The notes below the pieces were generated by a model. That model saw nothing but the letters and a program-made list of their open reading frames with translations. It made no database searches and was not told the origin of the DNA. Positions 8,738-17,137 of a DNA stretch of 64,000 bases are shown piece by piece. The DNA comes from JASHPR01 sp963808705. Lineage in GTDB: Bacteria > Actinomycetota > Actinomycetes > Streptosporangiales > Streptosporangiaceae. A program made the translations under genes and the position numbers. The stretch covers positions 124,001 through 188,000 of the forward strand of contig CAWEHB010000011.1 of NCBI GenBank assembly GCA_963808705.1, written 5' to 3'. Numbering within the stretch: the stretch's first letter is position 1; every line of letters begins with the position of its first letter.

Positions 8738-9147
8738 GGCACTCTGCGCCGTCGGCCTCCCGGTCGCGTAGGCAGCGCCGTGCGCCGGCGCCGCCCTCGC
8801 CGGACGCCCCCGCCGGCGACCCGGCCCGCGGCGATCCCCCCGGGCCGGACGGCCCGCGCCGGGCAGCCGCGTCCGGGCGCCAGCGCTGGCGGCAGCTCCC
8901 CTACGCGGTCGTGCTCTGCGGCCTGGCGCTGGCGCTGGTCTGGATGCGGCAGAGCGGACAGAACGTCAGAGGGGGTACGTTGGCGGTGGCTGGCATTCTG
9001 TTCGCGGCCGCCCTGGCCAGGCTGGCGCTGCCGGAGCGGCGGGCAGGCATGCTCGCATCGAGGCGCCGACTGGCTGACGTGGCGGTCTTGACAGTTCTCG
9101 GTGCCGGCTTGCTCGTCGCCGGGCTGATGCTGCCCGCGCAGCACTGA
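8734..9147 (+). CDS. DUF3017 family membrane protein
   Basis: The 137-residue protein has a basic, Pro-rich N-terminus (about 1-50) followed by three membrane segments near 55-71, 80-99 and 113-133. This matches DUF3017, which in streptomycetes is found beside folD and mdh; here icd and mdh follow directly. Its function is unknown. The ATG at 8734 is embedded in the ATGA that ends the repeat-encoded frame upstream. Confidence 0.8.
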   Translation: MRHSAPSASRSRRQRRAPAPPSPDAPAGDPARGDPPGPDGPRRAAASGRQRWRQLPYAVVLCGLALALVWMRQSGQNVRGGTLAVAGILFAAALARLALPERRAGMLASRRRLADVAVLTVLGAGLLVAGLMLPAQH

Positions 9148-9202
9148 CCCCGGCCAACCCCGGCCCGCGCCGGGCCCGCAGCGATGAAGGGAAAGTAGCG
9201 GC

Positions 9203-10435
9203 ATGTCCAAGATCAAGGTGGAGAACCCCGTTGTCGAGATCGACGGCGACGAGATGACGAGGATCATCTGGCGCTTCATCAAGGACCAGCTGATCCTGCC
9301 TTACCTGGATATCCAGCTCGATTACTACGACCTGTCCATCCAGAACCGGGACGCCACCGACGACCAGGTGACCATCGACGCGGCCAACGCCATCAAGCGG
9401 CACGGCGTCGGCGTGAAGTGCGCCACGATCACGCCGGACGAGGCCCGGGTGGCCGAGTTCGGGCTGAAGCGGATGTGGCGCTCGCCGAACGGCACGATCC
9501 GGAACATCCTCGGCGGGGTGGTCTTCCGCGAGCCCATCGTGGTGTCCAGCATCCCGCGGTTCGTGCCCGGCTGGACCAAGCCGATCATCATCGGCCGCCA
9601 CGCGCACGGCGACCAGTACCGGGCCACCGACTTCGTGGTCCCCGCGCCGGGCCGGGTGATGATCTCCTACGTGCCCGACGACAAGTCCGCGCCCGGCGCC
9701 GAGCTCGAGGTGGCCCGCTTCACCGGCGGCGGCATCGCGATGGGCATGTACAACTTCGACGACTCCATCCGGGACTTCGCCCGCGCCACCATGCGCTACG
9801 CGCTCAACCGCGGCTACCCGCTGTACCTGTCGACCAAGAACACGATCCTGAAGGCCTACGACGGGCGGTTCAAGGACATCTTCGCCGAGATCTTCGAGGC
9901 CGAGTTCAAGTCCGAGTTCGAGGCGGCCGGGATCACTTACGACCACCGGCTGATCGACGACATGGTGGCCCAGGTCATCAAGGGCGACGGCGGCATCGTC
10001 TGGGCCTGCAAGAACTACGACGGCGACGTGGAGTCCGACATCGTGGCCCAGGGGTTCGGCTCGCTGGGCCTGATGACCAGCGTGCTGATGACGCCGGACG
10101 GCCGCACCGTCGAGGCCGAGGCCGCGCACGGCACCGTGACCCGGCACTACCGCCAGTACCAGCAGGGCAGGCCCACCTCGACGAACCCGATCGCGTCGAT
10201 CTTCGCCTGGACCCGAGGCCTGGCCCACCGGGGCACGCTGGATAACACCGCCGATGTCACCGTGTTCGCCGAGACGCTGGAGCGGGTGTGCATCGACACG
10301 GTCGAGAGCGGGAAGATGACCAAGGACCTGGCGCTGCTCGTAGGGTCCGGCACGCCGTTCCTGACCACCGAGGAGTTCCTCGCCGCGCTGGACGAGAACC
10401 TGCGCTCCGCCATGACCGCCGCGGCGCTTCACTAA
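9203..10435 (+). CDS. icd: NADP-dependent isocitrate dehydrogenase
   Basis: This enzyme oxidatively decarboxylates isocitrate to 2-oxoglutarate in the TCA cycle. The 410 residues match the homodimeric type II NADP-IDH class: VEIDGDEMTRIIW at the N-terminus, the substrate loop SPNGTIRNILGG (about residues 95-106), and LMTSVLMTPDG with EAAHGTVTRHYR for metal/cofactor binding. The length is normal for the class. ATG 9203 follows GAAGGGAAAG. It is followed 30 bp later by mdh, so the two TCA genes are probably one operon. Confidence 0.96.
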   Translation: MSKIKVENPVVEIDGDEMTRIIWRFIKDQLILPYLDIQLDYYDLSIQNRDATDDQVTIDAANAIKRHGVGVKCATITPDEARVAEFGLKRMWRSPNGTIRNILGGVVFREPIVVSSIPRFVPGWTKPIIIGRHAHGDQYRATDFVVPAPGRVMISYVPDDKSAPGAELEVARFTGGGIAMGMYNFDDSIRDFARATMRYALNRGYPLYLSTKNTILKAYDGRFKDIFAEIFEAEFKSEFEAAGITYDHRLIDDMVAQVIKGDGGIVWACKNYDGDVESDIVAQGFGSLGLMTSVLMTPDGRTVEAEAAHGTVTRHYRQYQQGRPTSTNPIASIFAWTRGLAHRGTLDNTADVTVFAETLERVCIDTVESGKMTKDLALLVGSGTPFLTTEEFLAALDENLRSAMTAAALH

Positions 10436-10465
10436 CCAACGACCTAAGCGTAAAGGGCAACAGAC

Positions 10466-11422
10466 ATGACCCGCACAGGCAAGGTGACCGTCGTCGGGGC
10501 CGGGTTCTACGGCTCCACCACCGCGCAGCGGCTGGCCGAGTACGACATCTTCGACGAGGTGGTGCTGACCGACATCATCGACGGCAGGCCCGAAGGGCTG
10601 GCGCTCGACATGAATCAGTCGGGCCCCGTGGAGGGCTTCGAGACGAAGGTCACCGGGCAGACCACCGGCCCGGCGGGCGAGGGCTACGAGGCGATCGCCG
10701 GATCGGGGATCGTGGTGGTCACCGCCGGCCTGCCGCGCAAGCCGGGCATGAGCCGGATGGACCTGATCGGGGTCAACGCGAAGATCGTGCGCAACGTGAC
10801 CGAGCAGGTGGTCTCCCGCGCGCCCGAGGCCGTGCTGATCGTGGTCTCGAACCCGCTGGACGAGATGACCGCGCTGGCCGCCAAGGTCTCCGGGTTCCCC
10901 GCGCACCGGGTGATGGGCCAGGCGGGCATGCTGGACACCGCGCGGTTCAGCTACTTCGTCGCCGAGCGCCTCGGCGTGCCGCGGGGAGCGGTGCGCACCC
11001 TCACCCTCGGCTCGCACGGGGACACGATGGTGCCGGTCCCGTCCGCCTGCTTCGTCGACGGCAAGCCGCTGGCCGAGCTGATGCCCGCCGCCGACATCGA
11101 GGCGCTGGTGCAGCGCACCCGCGACGGCGGCGCCGAGATCGTCGGCCTGCTGAAGACCGGCTCGGCCTACTACGCGCCGTCGGCCGCCGCGGCCCGGATG
11201 GTGCGGGCGGTGGCCACGGACTCCGGTGACGTGCTGCCGGTCTGCGCCTGGGTGGACGGCGAGTACGGCATCTCCGGCGTGTACCTGGGCGTCGAGGCCG
11301 AGATCGGCCGGACCGGCGTGCGCCGGGTGGTGGAGCGGGACCTGACCGAGACCGAGCTGGCCGCGCTGCGCCAGGCGGCGGATGCGGTCCGGGCCAAGCA
11401 GGCCGACGTAGCTACGCTCTGA
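10466..11422 (+). CDS. mdh: Malate dehydrogenase (LDH-like type)
   Basis: This NAD-dependent enzyme interconverts malate and oxaloacetate. The 318-residue product has the Rossmann motif GAGFYGSTTA and the Asp after strand 2 (LTDIIDG) for NAD. It also has the catalytic His in GSHGDTMVP and SNPLDEMT. The length and motif spacing fit the LDH-like malate dehydrogenases rather than the E. coli type. It is co-directional with icd. No transcription terminator with a U-tract follows, but a repeated GC hairpin lies between it and the convergent M20 gene. Confidence 0.94.
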   Translation: MTRTGKVTVVGAGFYGSTTAQRLAEYDIFDEVVLTDIIDGRPEGLALDMNQSGPVEGFETKVTGQTTGPAGEGYEAIAGSGIVVVTAGLPRKPGMSRMDLIGVNAKIVRNVTEQVVSRAPEAVLIVVSNPLDEMTALAAKVSGFPAHRVMGQAGMLDTARFSYFVAERLGVPRGAVRTLTLGSHGDTMVPVPSACFVDGKPLAELMPAADIEALVQRTRDGGAEIVGLLKTGSAYYAPSAAAARMVRAVATDSGDVLPVCAWVDGEYGISGVYLGVEAEIGRTGVRRVVERDLTETELAALRQAADAVRAKQADVATL

Positions 11423-11530
11423 GGACGCGGAGGCTCCGGCGGGCGGGATATGCCGGATGCGAGGGCCGGCCGGAGGCTGGCCCGAGCAGACGGCACGGGG
11501 GCTCCGGGGGGCGAAGGCCCCCCGGTCTGG

Positions 11531-11592
11531 GGGTCCGGGGGTTATCCCCCGGGCTAACACAGGGTCCGGGGGTTATCCCCCGGGCTAACACA
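11531..11592. repeat. Duplicated 31-bp unit containing a GC hairpin between convergent genes
   Basis: Two perfect 31-bp copies (11531-11561 and 11562-11592) each contain CCGGGGG-TTAT-CCCCCGG, a seven-base-pair stem with a TTAT loop. The second copy includes the stop codon of the leftward amidohydrolase gene; the first therefore carries a duplicate of that 3' end. The location between two convergent genes suggests a bidirectional terminator, although no U-run follows. Confidence 0.85.
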
Positions 11593-12775
11593 GCCTGCGC
11601 AGCGCCAGCTCGGCCAGCAGGGTCGTGCCGTCGGCCAGCACGGCGTCGTCGAAGACCGCCTCGGGGGAGTGGTTGAACGGCGCCGTGGCCGGGTCGGCGT
11701 CGGGCGGGCACGCGCCGAGCATGACGAAGGCGCCCGGCACCCGATTGAGCACGAACGAGAAGTCCTCGGACCCGGTGACCGGGTCCGGCATCGGCACGAA
11801 GCGCTCGCCGCCGAACACGTCGGCGATGGCGCGCTCGGCGAAGGCCACCTCGGCAGCGTCGTTGACCGTCATCGGGTAGCCGTCGACGAACTCGGCCGTG
11901 GCGGACAGCCCGTGCGCCGACGCGATCTCGCGCACCAGGCGGGGCACCGCGTCCAGCATCCTGGACCGCGCCCCGGGGGAGAACGACCGCACCGAGGCGG
12001 CGAGCCGCGCCTCGTCGGGGATCACGTTGCTCGCGGTGCCCGCGTGGAAGCTGCCCACCGTGATCACCACCGGGTCGAACACGTCGAACTGCCGGGTGAC
12101 CAGCGCCTGCAGCGCGGTCACGATCTCGCAGGCGACCGGGACCGGATCGGCGCCCAGGTGTGGCTGCGACCCGTGCCCGCCGCGGCCGCGGACCGTCACC
12201 TCCAGCGTGTCGGCCGCCGCCATCAGGGTCCCGTCCCGGCTCGCGAACACCCCGAGGGGCAGCACGGCCGAGATGACGTGCAGCCCGAACGCGGCCACGG
12301 GCCGGTCCCCAGCCGCGTCCAGCACGCCTTCGGAGATCATCAGCTCGGCCCCGCCCGCGGTCTCCTCGGCGGGCTGGAACATGAAGATCACGTTCCCGGC
12401 CAGCTCCGCCCGCCGCGCGGACAGCAGCCGTGCCGCCCCGGCCAGCATCGCGGTGTGCAGGTCATGGCCGCACGCGTGCATGACCCCGTCGATCCCGGAG
12501 GCGTACGGCAGGCCGGTGCGCTCGGCGACCGGCAGCGCGTCCATGTCGCCGCGCAGCAGGACGGTCCCGCCCGGCCGGTCGCCGCGCAGCACCGCGGTCA
12601 CCGAGGACAGCGCCCGCCCCCGGCTGATCTCCAGCGGCAGCCCGGCCAGGGCGGCCAGCACCTTCTCCTGGGTCCGGGGCAGGTCGCGCCCGATTTCCGG
12701 CTCGGCGTGGATGGCCCGGCGCAGCTCGGCGAGGTCGCCGGACATCTGCGCGGCATCGTCGCGTACCTCGGCCAT
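11585..12775 (-). CDS. M20 family amidohydrolase/peptidase
   Basis: This metal-dependent amidohydrolase of the M20D type (hippurate hydrolase, N-acyl amino acid amidohydrolase relatives) has 396 residues. The metal-binding signatures are GDMDALPV, HACGHDLHTAML, FQPAEET and a late His in FNHSPEA; GHGSQPH marks the dimerisation/lid domain. It is predicted cytoplasmic, and the substrate (an N-acylated or amidated amino acid) cannot be inferred. It is divergent from the CNNM gene with a 92-bp gap and convergent with mdh. Confidence 0.9.
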   Translation of the reverse strand: MAEVRDDAAQMSGDLAELRRAIHAEPEIGRDLPRTQEKVLAALAGLPLEISRGRALSSVTAVLRGDRPGGTVLLRGDMDALPVAERTGLPYASGIDGVMHACGHDLHTAMLAGAARLLSARRAELAGNVIFMFQPAEETAGGAELMISEGVLDAAGDRPVAAFGLHVISAVLPLGVFASRDGTLMAAADTLEVTVRGRGGHGSQPHLGADPVPVACEIVTALQALVTRQFDVFDPVVITVGSFHAGTASNVIPDEARLAASVRSFSPGARSRMLDAVPRLVREIASAHGLSATAEFVDGYPMTVNDAAEVAFAERAIADVFGGERFVPMPDPVTGSEDFSFVLNRVPGAFVMLGACPPDADPATAPFNHSPEAVFDDAVLADGTTLLAELALRRLC

Positions 12776-12867
12776 CAGCCGTCGCCTCCGTTGCAGTCAC
12801 CCGTCGCCACCGGGCGTATCCTATTTCGCGCGAAGCCCCGCCAATTGCCGAGGTCAGGGATCCAGAA

Positions 12868-14193
12868 GTGAACGCCGTCGGCTGGGATATCCTCATCGTC
12901 CTGGTCATCATCCTCATCGGTGGCTTCTTCGCCGCCGCCGAGATGGCGCTGGTCTCGCTGCGGGACGGCCAGGTCCGGTCGCTGGCCCGGCGCGGCAAGC
13001 GCGGCCAGCGGGCGGCCAAGCTGGCGCAGAACCCCAACCGGTTCCTGTCCGCGGTCCAGATCGGCGTCACGCTGGCGACGCTGCTGTCCGGCGCGTTCGG
13101 GGCCGCGACCCTGGCCAGCGACCTGAAGGCCCAGCTGGCCCGCCACCTGTCCGACGGGCTGGCCTCGGCGATCTCGATCGCCGTGGTCACGCTGGCGATC
13201 TCGTTCTTCACCCTGGTCTTCGGCGAGCTCGCGCCCAAGCGGCTCGCGCTGCAGCGGTCGGAGCGGGTCTCGCTGTTCGCCGCGCCGATCGTGGACCGGC
13301 TCGCAACCATGACGACGCCCCTGGTCTGGCTGCTGTCGAGGTCGGTGAACCTGGTGGTCAGGGTGCTGGGCGGCGACCCGGGCGTGGCCCGCGGGGTCAT
13401 GACCGAGGAGGAACTGCGCGACGCGGTGGCCGGCTACCAGGCGCTGAGCGCGGACCAGCGGCACATCCTGGGCGAGGTGTTCGACGCCGGGAAACGGCAG
13501 ATCCGCGAGGTGCTGGTGCCGCGGACCGAGGTGGAGTTCCTGGACGCACGGCTGCCGATCGCCGAGGCCGCGGCGGTCGTGCGGGCCGCGCCGCACACCC
13601 GGTTCCCGGTGTACCAGGAGACCTACGACGACGTGATCGGCTTCGTGCACGCCCGGGACCTGCTCGGCCCGCATGCCGAGAACGGCTCGCTGCAGGTCGG
13701 CGAGGTCCGCCGGCCGGTGAAGTTCCTGCCGATGAGCAAGACCGTGCTGTCCGCCCTCTCGGAGATGCGGGCGGAGAAGGCGCACCTGGCCATCGTGATG
13801 GACGAGTACGGCGGCACCGCGGGCATCGTCACGCTCGAGGACCTCGTCGAGGAGCTGATCGGCGAGATCCACGATGAGTACGACGTCGACGAGGCGCAGT
13901 CCCGGCAGCTGCGCGGCGGCGAAGTCGAGGTCGACGGCCTGCTCAACCTGGACGAGTTCGCCGAGCAGACCGGGGTCGAGCTGCCCGAGGGCCCCTACGA
14001 GACCGTGGCCGGCTACCTGCTCGCCGCCCTCGGCCACCTGCCCGGCGAGGGGGAGTCGGTGGAGGTCTCCGGCCGCAGGCTGGCCGTGACCCAGCTGGAC
14101 GGCCGGCGCATCGCCCGGGTCCGGGTGGGCCGGGCGGCACCGCTCGTGACCGCGGACGCGCGGCCGGAAGAGCCGGGCCCGGCGGACGGCTAG
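12868..14193 (+). CDS. CNNM/HlyC-type membrane protein with CBS domains
   Basis: The 441-residue protein has the DUF21 (CNNM) membrane domain at about 1-180, starting with a TM segment at residues 5-25. A CBS pair follows at about 200-325 (VLVPRTEVEFLDA ... MDEYGGTAGIVTLEDLVEELIGEI), then the CorC/HlyC C-terminal domain at about 340-425. Relatives are implicated in magnesium or cobalt efflux; the older label hemolysin is not supported by anything visible. The GTG start at 12868 places the first TM segment at the N-terminus. guaA follows 10 bp downstream. Confidence 0.9.
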   Translation: MNAVGWDILIVLVIILIGGFFAAAEMALVSLRDGQVRSLARRGKRGQRAAKLAQNPNRFLSAVQIGVTLATLLSGAFGAATLASDLKAQLARHLSDGLASAISIAVVTLAISFFTLVFGELAPKRLALQRSERVSLFAAPIVDRLATMTTPLVWLLSRSVNLVVRVLGGDPGVARGVMTEEELRDAVAGYQALSADQRHILGEVFDAGKRQIREVLVPRTEVEFLDARLPIAEAAAVVRAAPHTRFPVYQETYDDVIGFVHARDLLGPHAENGSLQVGEVRRPVKFLPMSKTVLSALSEMRAEKAHLAIVMDEYGGTAGIVTLEDLVEELIGEIHDEYDVDEAQSRQLRGGEVEVDGLLNLDEFAEQTGVELPEGPYETVAGYLLAALGHLPGEGESVEVSGRRLAVTQLDGRRIARVRVGRAAPLVTADARPEEPGPADG

Positions 14194-14203
14194 ACTGGCC
14201 GCC

Positions 14204-15820
14204 GTGCGATCACCCGAGGGGAGCGACGGTGACCTGCCGGACACCGTTCTCGTGGTCGACTTCGGTGCCCAGTACGCGCAGCTGATCGCGCGCCGGGTCC
14301 GCGAATGCCGGGTGTACTCCGAGATCGTGCCGGCCGCGATGCCGGTCGCCGAGATGCTGGCCCGGCGGCCCCAGGCCGTCATCCTGTCCGGCGGGCCCGC
14401 GTCGGTCTACGCGCCGGGGGCGCCGCCCGCCCCGGACGGGCTGTTGCAGGCCGGGGTCCCGGTTCTCGGGATCTGCTACGGCTTCCAGCTGATGGTGTCC
14501 GGCCTCGGCGGCACCGTGCGCCGCACCGGCTCCGGCGAGTACGGCGCGACCGCGCTCGACGTGCTGCCGGAGGGCGGCGTCCTGCTCGGCGGCCTGCCCG
14601 CCCGCCAGCAGGTGTGGATGTCGCACGGCGACACCTGCGCCACCGCGCCCCCCGGCTTCGCGGTCACGGCGCGGACCGGCGGCACGCCGGTCGCCGCGGC
14701 CGAGGACCAGGCCAGGCGGCTCTACGGCGTCCAGTTCCATCCCGAGGTGCTGCACACCGAGCACGGGATGGAGCTGCTGCGCCGCTTCCTGGCCGCCGCG
14801 GGCTGCCGGCCGACCTGGACCATGCGCGGCGTGATCGAGGAGCAGACCGAGCGGATCGCCGGGCAGGTCGGCGGCGGCCGCGCGATCTGCGGGCTGTCCG
14901 GCGGCGTGGACTCCGCGGTGGCCGCCGCCCTGGTCCAGCGGGCCATAGGGCACCGGCTGAGCTGCGTGTTCGTTGATCATGGGCTGCTGCGCACGGGCGA
15001 GGCCGAGCAGGTGGAGCAGGACTTCGTCGCCGCGACCGGGGTGAACCTGACGGTGGTGGACGCGGCCGGGGAGTTCCTGGCCGCGCTGGCCGGGGTCGTT
15101 GACCCGGAGGAGAAGCGCAAGATCATCGGCCGGGAGTTCATCCGCGCCTTCGAGCAGGCCGCCCGCCAGGTCACCGAGGGCGGGCGGGCGGGTCCGGAGG
15201 GCGGGCGGGCGGGGCTGGACAGCGAGCAGCCCACGTTCCTGGTCCAGGGCACGCTCTACCCCGACGTGGTCGAGTCGGGCGGCGGCAGCGCGACCGCCAA
15301 CATCAAGTCTCACCACAACGTGGGCGGGCTCCCCGACGACCTGGCGTTCGAGCTGGTGGAGCCGCTCCGGGCGCTGTTCAAGGACGAGGTGCGCGAGATC
15401 GGCCGCCAGCTCGGGCTGCCGCCGCGGATCGTGTGGCGGCAGCCGTTCCCCGGGCCCGGCCTGGGGATCAGGATCGTGGGCGAGGTCACCGCCGAGCGCC
15501 TGGCGATCGTCCGGGCCGCCGACGCGATCGCCCGGGCCGAGCTTTCCGCGGCGGGCCTGGACCGCGAGATCTGGCAGTGCCCGGTGGTGCTGCTCGCCGA
15601 CGTCCGCTCGGTCGGCGTCCAGGGCGACGGCCGCAGCTACGGCTACCCGGTCGTGCTCCGCCCGGTCACCAGCGAGGACGCGATGACCGCCGACTGGGCC
15701 CGGCTCCCGGACCCGGTGCTGGCCAGGATCTCGACCCGGATCACCAACGAGGTGCCGGAGATCAACCGCGTGGTGCTCGACGTGACCAGCAAGCCCCCCG
15801 CCACCATCGAGTGGGAATAG
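14204..15820 (+). CDS. guaA: GMP synthase (glutamine-hydrolysing)
   Basis: GuaA converts XMP, glutamine and ATP to GMP. The class I glutamine amidotransferase domain (about 12-205) has the nucleophile in GICYGFQ and the His-Glu pair in QFHPEV. The ATP-pyrophosphatase domain has the P-loop SGGVDSAVAA, and the dimerisation domain ends in the family tail KPPATIEWE. The length of 538 is slightly above the common 515-525, explained in part by a G-rich repeated insert (GGRAGPEGGRAG) before FLVQGTLYPDVVESG. The GTG start lies 10 bp after the upstream stop. Confidence 0.96.
   Translation: MRSPEGSDGDLPDTVLVVDFGAQYAQLIARRVRECRVYSEIVPAAMPVAEMLARRPQAVILSGGPASVYAPGAPPAPDGLLQAGVPVLGICYGFQLMVSGLGGTVRRTGSGEYGATALDVLPEGGVLLGGLPARQQVWMSHGDTCATAPPGFAVTARTGGTPVAAAEDQARRLYGVQFHPEVLHTEHGMELLRRFLAAAGCRPTWTMRGVIEEQTERIAGQVGGGRAICGLSGGVDSAVAAALVQRAIGHRLSCVFVDHGLLRTGEAEQVEQDFVAATGVNLTVVDAAGEFLAALAGVVDPEEKRKIIGREFIRAFEQAARQVTEGGRAGPEGGRAGLDSEQPTFLVQGTLYPDVVESGGGSATANIKSHHNVGGLPDDLAFELVEPLRALFKDEVREIGRQLGLPPRIVWRQPFPGPGLGIRIVGEVTAERLAIVRAADAIARAELSAAGLDREIWQCPVVLLADVRSVGVQGDGRSYGYPVVLRPVTSEDAMTADWARLPDPVLARISTRITNEVPEINRVVLDVTSKPPATIEWE
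15176..15217 (+). repeat. 21-bp G-rich tandem duplication inside guaA
   Basis: Two 21-bp units start GAGGGCGGGCGGGCGGG (15176-15196 and 15197-15217) and differ only near their ends. They encode the duplicated insert EGGRAGP-EGGRAGL, placed in the ATP-pyrophosphatase domain just before a conserved strand. The length keeps the frame. Confidence 0.85.
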
Positions 15821-15859
15821 CTCCCGGACGCGACGCCACCCGCCGGACGCGTCCCGCCG

Positions 15860-17122
15860 TCAGGTGACCACGGAGCGCGCGGACGTAACGTTCAGGTAAG
15901 TCCTGCCGGTCATTATCCGCCGCAGGATGTCCAGTGCGTCCCAGACATCGGTGAACCGGCTGAAGGCCGGGGCCGGGCCGAGCCGCAGCCGGTCCGGGGT
16001 CCGGTAGTCGCCGATCACGCCGTCGGCGATCAGCGCCTGGCTGATCCGCCAGGCCTCCGGGTGCGCGAGGGTGACGTGCGCGCCGCGCCGCTCGTCCTGC
16101 CTCGGCGAGGCGACCGTGACCCCGTGCGGGGCCAGCCACGCGTCGGCCAGGTTGATGAGGTAGCCGGTCAGCGCCACGGCCTTGGCGCGCAGCCGGCCGA
16201 TCCCGGCCTCGCCGAGCAGGCCGACGCCCTCCTGCACCGCGACCGTGCCGACGATCTGCGGCGTCCCGGTCAGGAACTGGCTGATGCCGGGGGCGGGCTG
16301 GTACGCCGGGCCCATGTCGAACTGGTCCCGCTGGCCGAACCAGCCCCACACCGGCTGCCGCAGCGCCTGCTGCAACTCGCGGCGCACGTAGAGGAACGCG
16401 GGCGCGCCGGGCCCGGCGTTCAGGTACTTGTAGGTGCAGCCGACGGCCAGGTCGGCGCCCGAGGCGTCGAGTTCCACCGGGACGGCCCCGGCCGAGTGGC
16501 ACAGGTCCCAGAGCGCGAGCGCCCCGGCCTCGTGCACGATCCCGGTGATCTTCGCCATGTCGGCCAGCGCGCCGCTGCGGTAGGCCACGTGCGAGAGGCT
16601 GACCAGCGCGGTGCGCTCGTCGACGGCCCGGCGCAGCACATCCTCGGCGAGGCCCTGGTCCATGTCGGTGCCGATCATGCGGAGCTCGCCGCCGCGCTGC
16701 GCGGCGATCCCCTGCAGGACGTAGCGGTCGGTGGGGAAGTTGTCGTCGTCGGTGACGATCACGCTGCGGCCGGGCCGTGCGCCCAGGGCGGCCCAGGCCA
16801 GCTTGTACAGGTTGACCGTGGTCGAGTCGCACACGGCGACCTGGCCGGGCGCGGCCCCGACCAGGTGCTCGCCGAGCAGGTCGCCGACCTGGGCGGGCAG
16901 GCCGATCCAGCGGTGCCAGGACCGGACCAGCCCGGCCCCCCATTCCTGGCTGACCACCTCGGCGATGCGCGCCTGCGTGGCGCGCGGCAGCGGGCCGAGC
17001 GAGTTCCCGTCCAGGTAGATCAGGGACGGGTCCTCGCGCACGAACCGGTCGCGGAACCCGGCCAGCGGATCCGCCGCGTCCAGGTCCTCGGCGTAAGTCC
17101 GGCCGAAGTGAAACGTGGTCAC
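15860..17122 (-). CDS. kynU: Kynureninase
   Basis: This PLP enzyme cleaves kynurenine or 3-hydroxykynurenine to anthranilate or 3-hydroxyanthranilate plus alanine. The 420-residue protein starts with the family pattern (FHFGRTYAEDLDAADPL) and shows IYLDGNSLGPLP, DSTTVNLYKL and the PLP lysine in GCTYKYLNAGPG, followed by the substrate-site region WFGQRDQFDMGPAYQPA. It begins 15 bp after the coxG stop, so it is probably the last gene of the molybdenum-hydroxylase operon. No other kynurenine-pathway gene is visible in the window. Confidence 0.95.
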   Translation of the reverse strand: MTTFHFGRTYAEDLDAADPLAGFRDRFVREDPSLIYLDGNSLGPLPRATQARIAEVVSQEWGAGLVRSWHRWIGLPAQVGDLLGEHLVGAAPGQVAVCDSTTVNLYKLAWAALGARPGRSVIVTDDDNFPTDRYVLQGIAAQRGGELRMIGTDMDQGLAEDVLRRAVDERTALVSLSHVAYRSGALADMAKITGIVHEAGALALWDLCHSAGAVPVELDASGADLAVGCTYKYLNAGPGAPAFLYVRRELQQALRQPVWGWFGQRDQFDMGPAYQPAPGISQFLTGTPQIVGTVAVQEGVGLLGEAGIGRLRAKAVALTGYLINLADAWLAPHGVTVASPRQDERRGAHVTLAHPEAWRISQALIADGVIGDYRTPDRLRLGPAPAFSRFTDVWDALDILRRIMTGRTYLNVTSARSVVT

Positions 17123-17137
17123 GGCGGCCCTGCCGCG

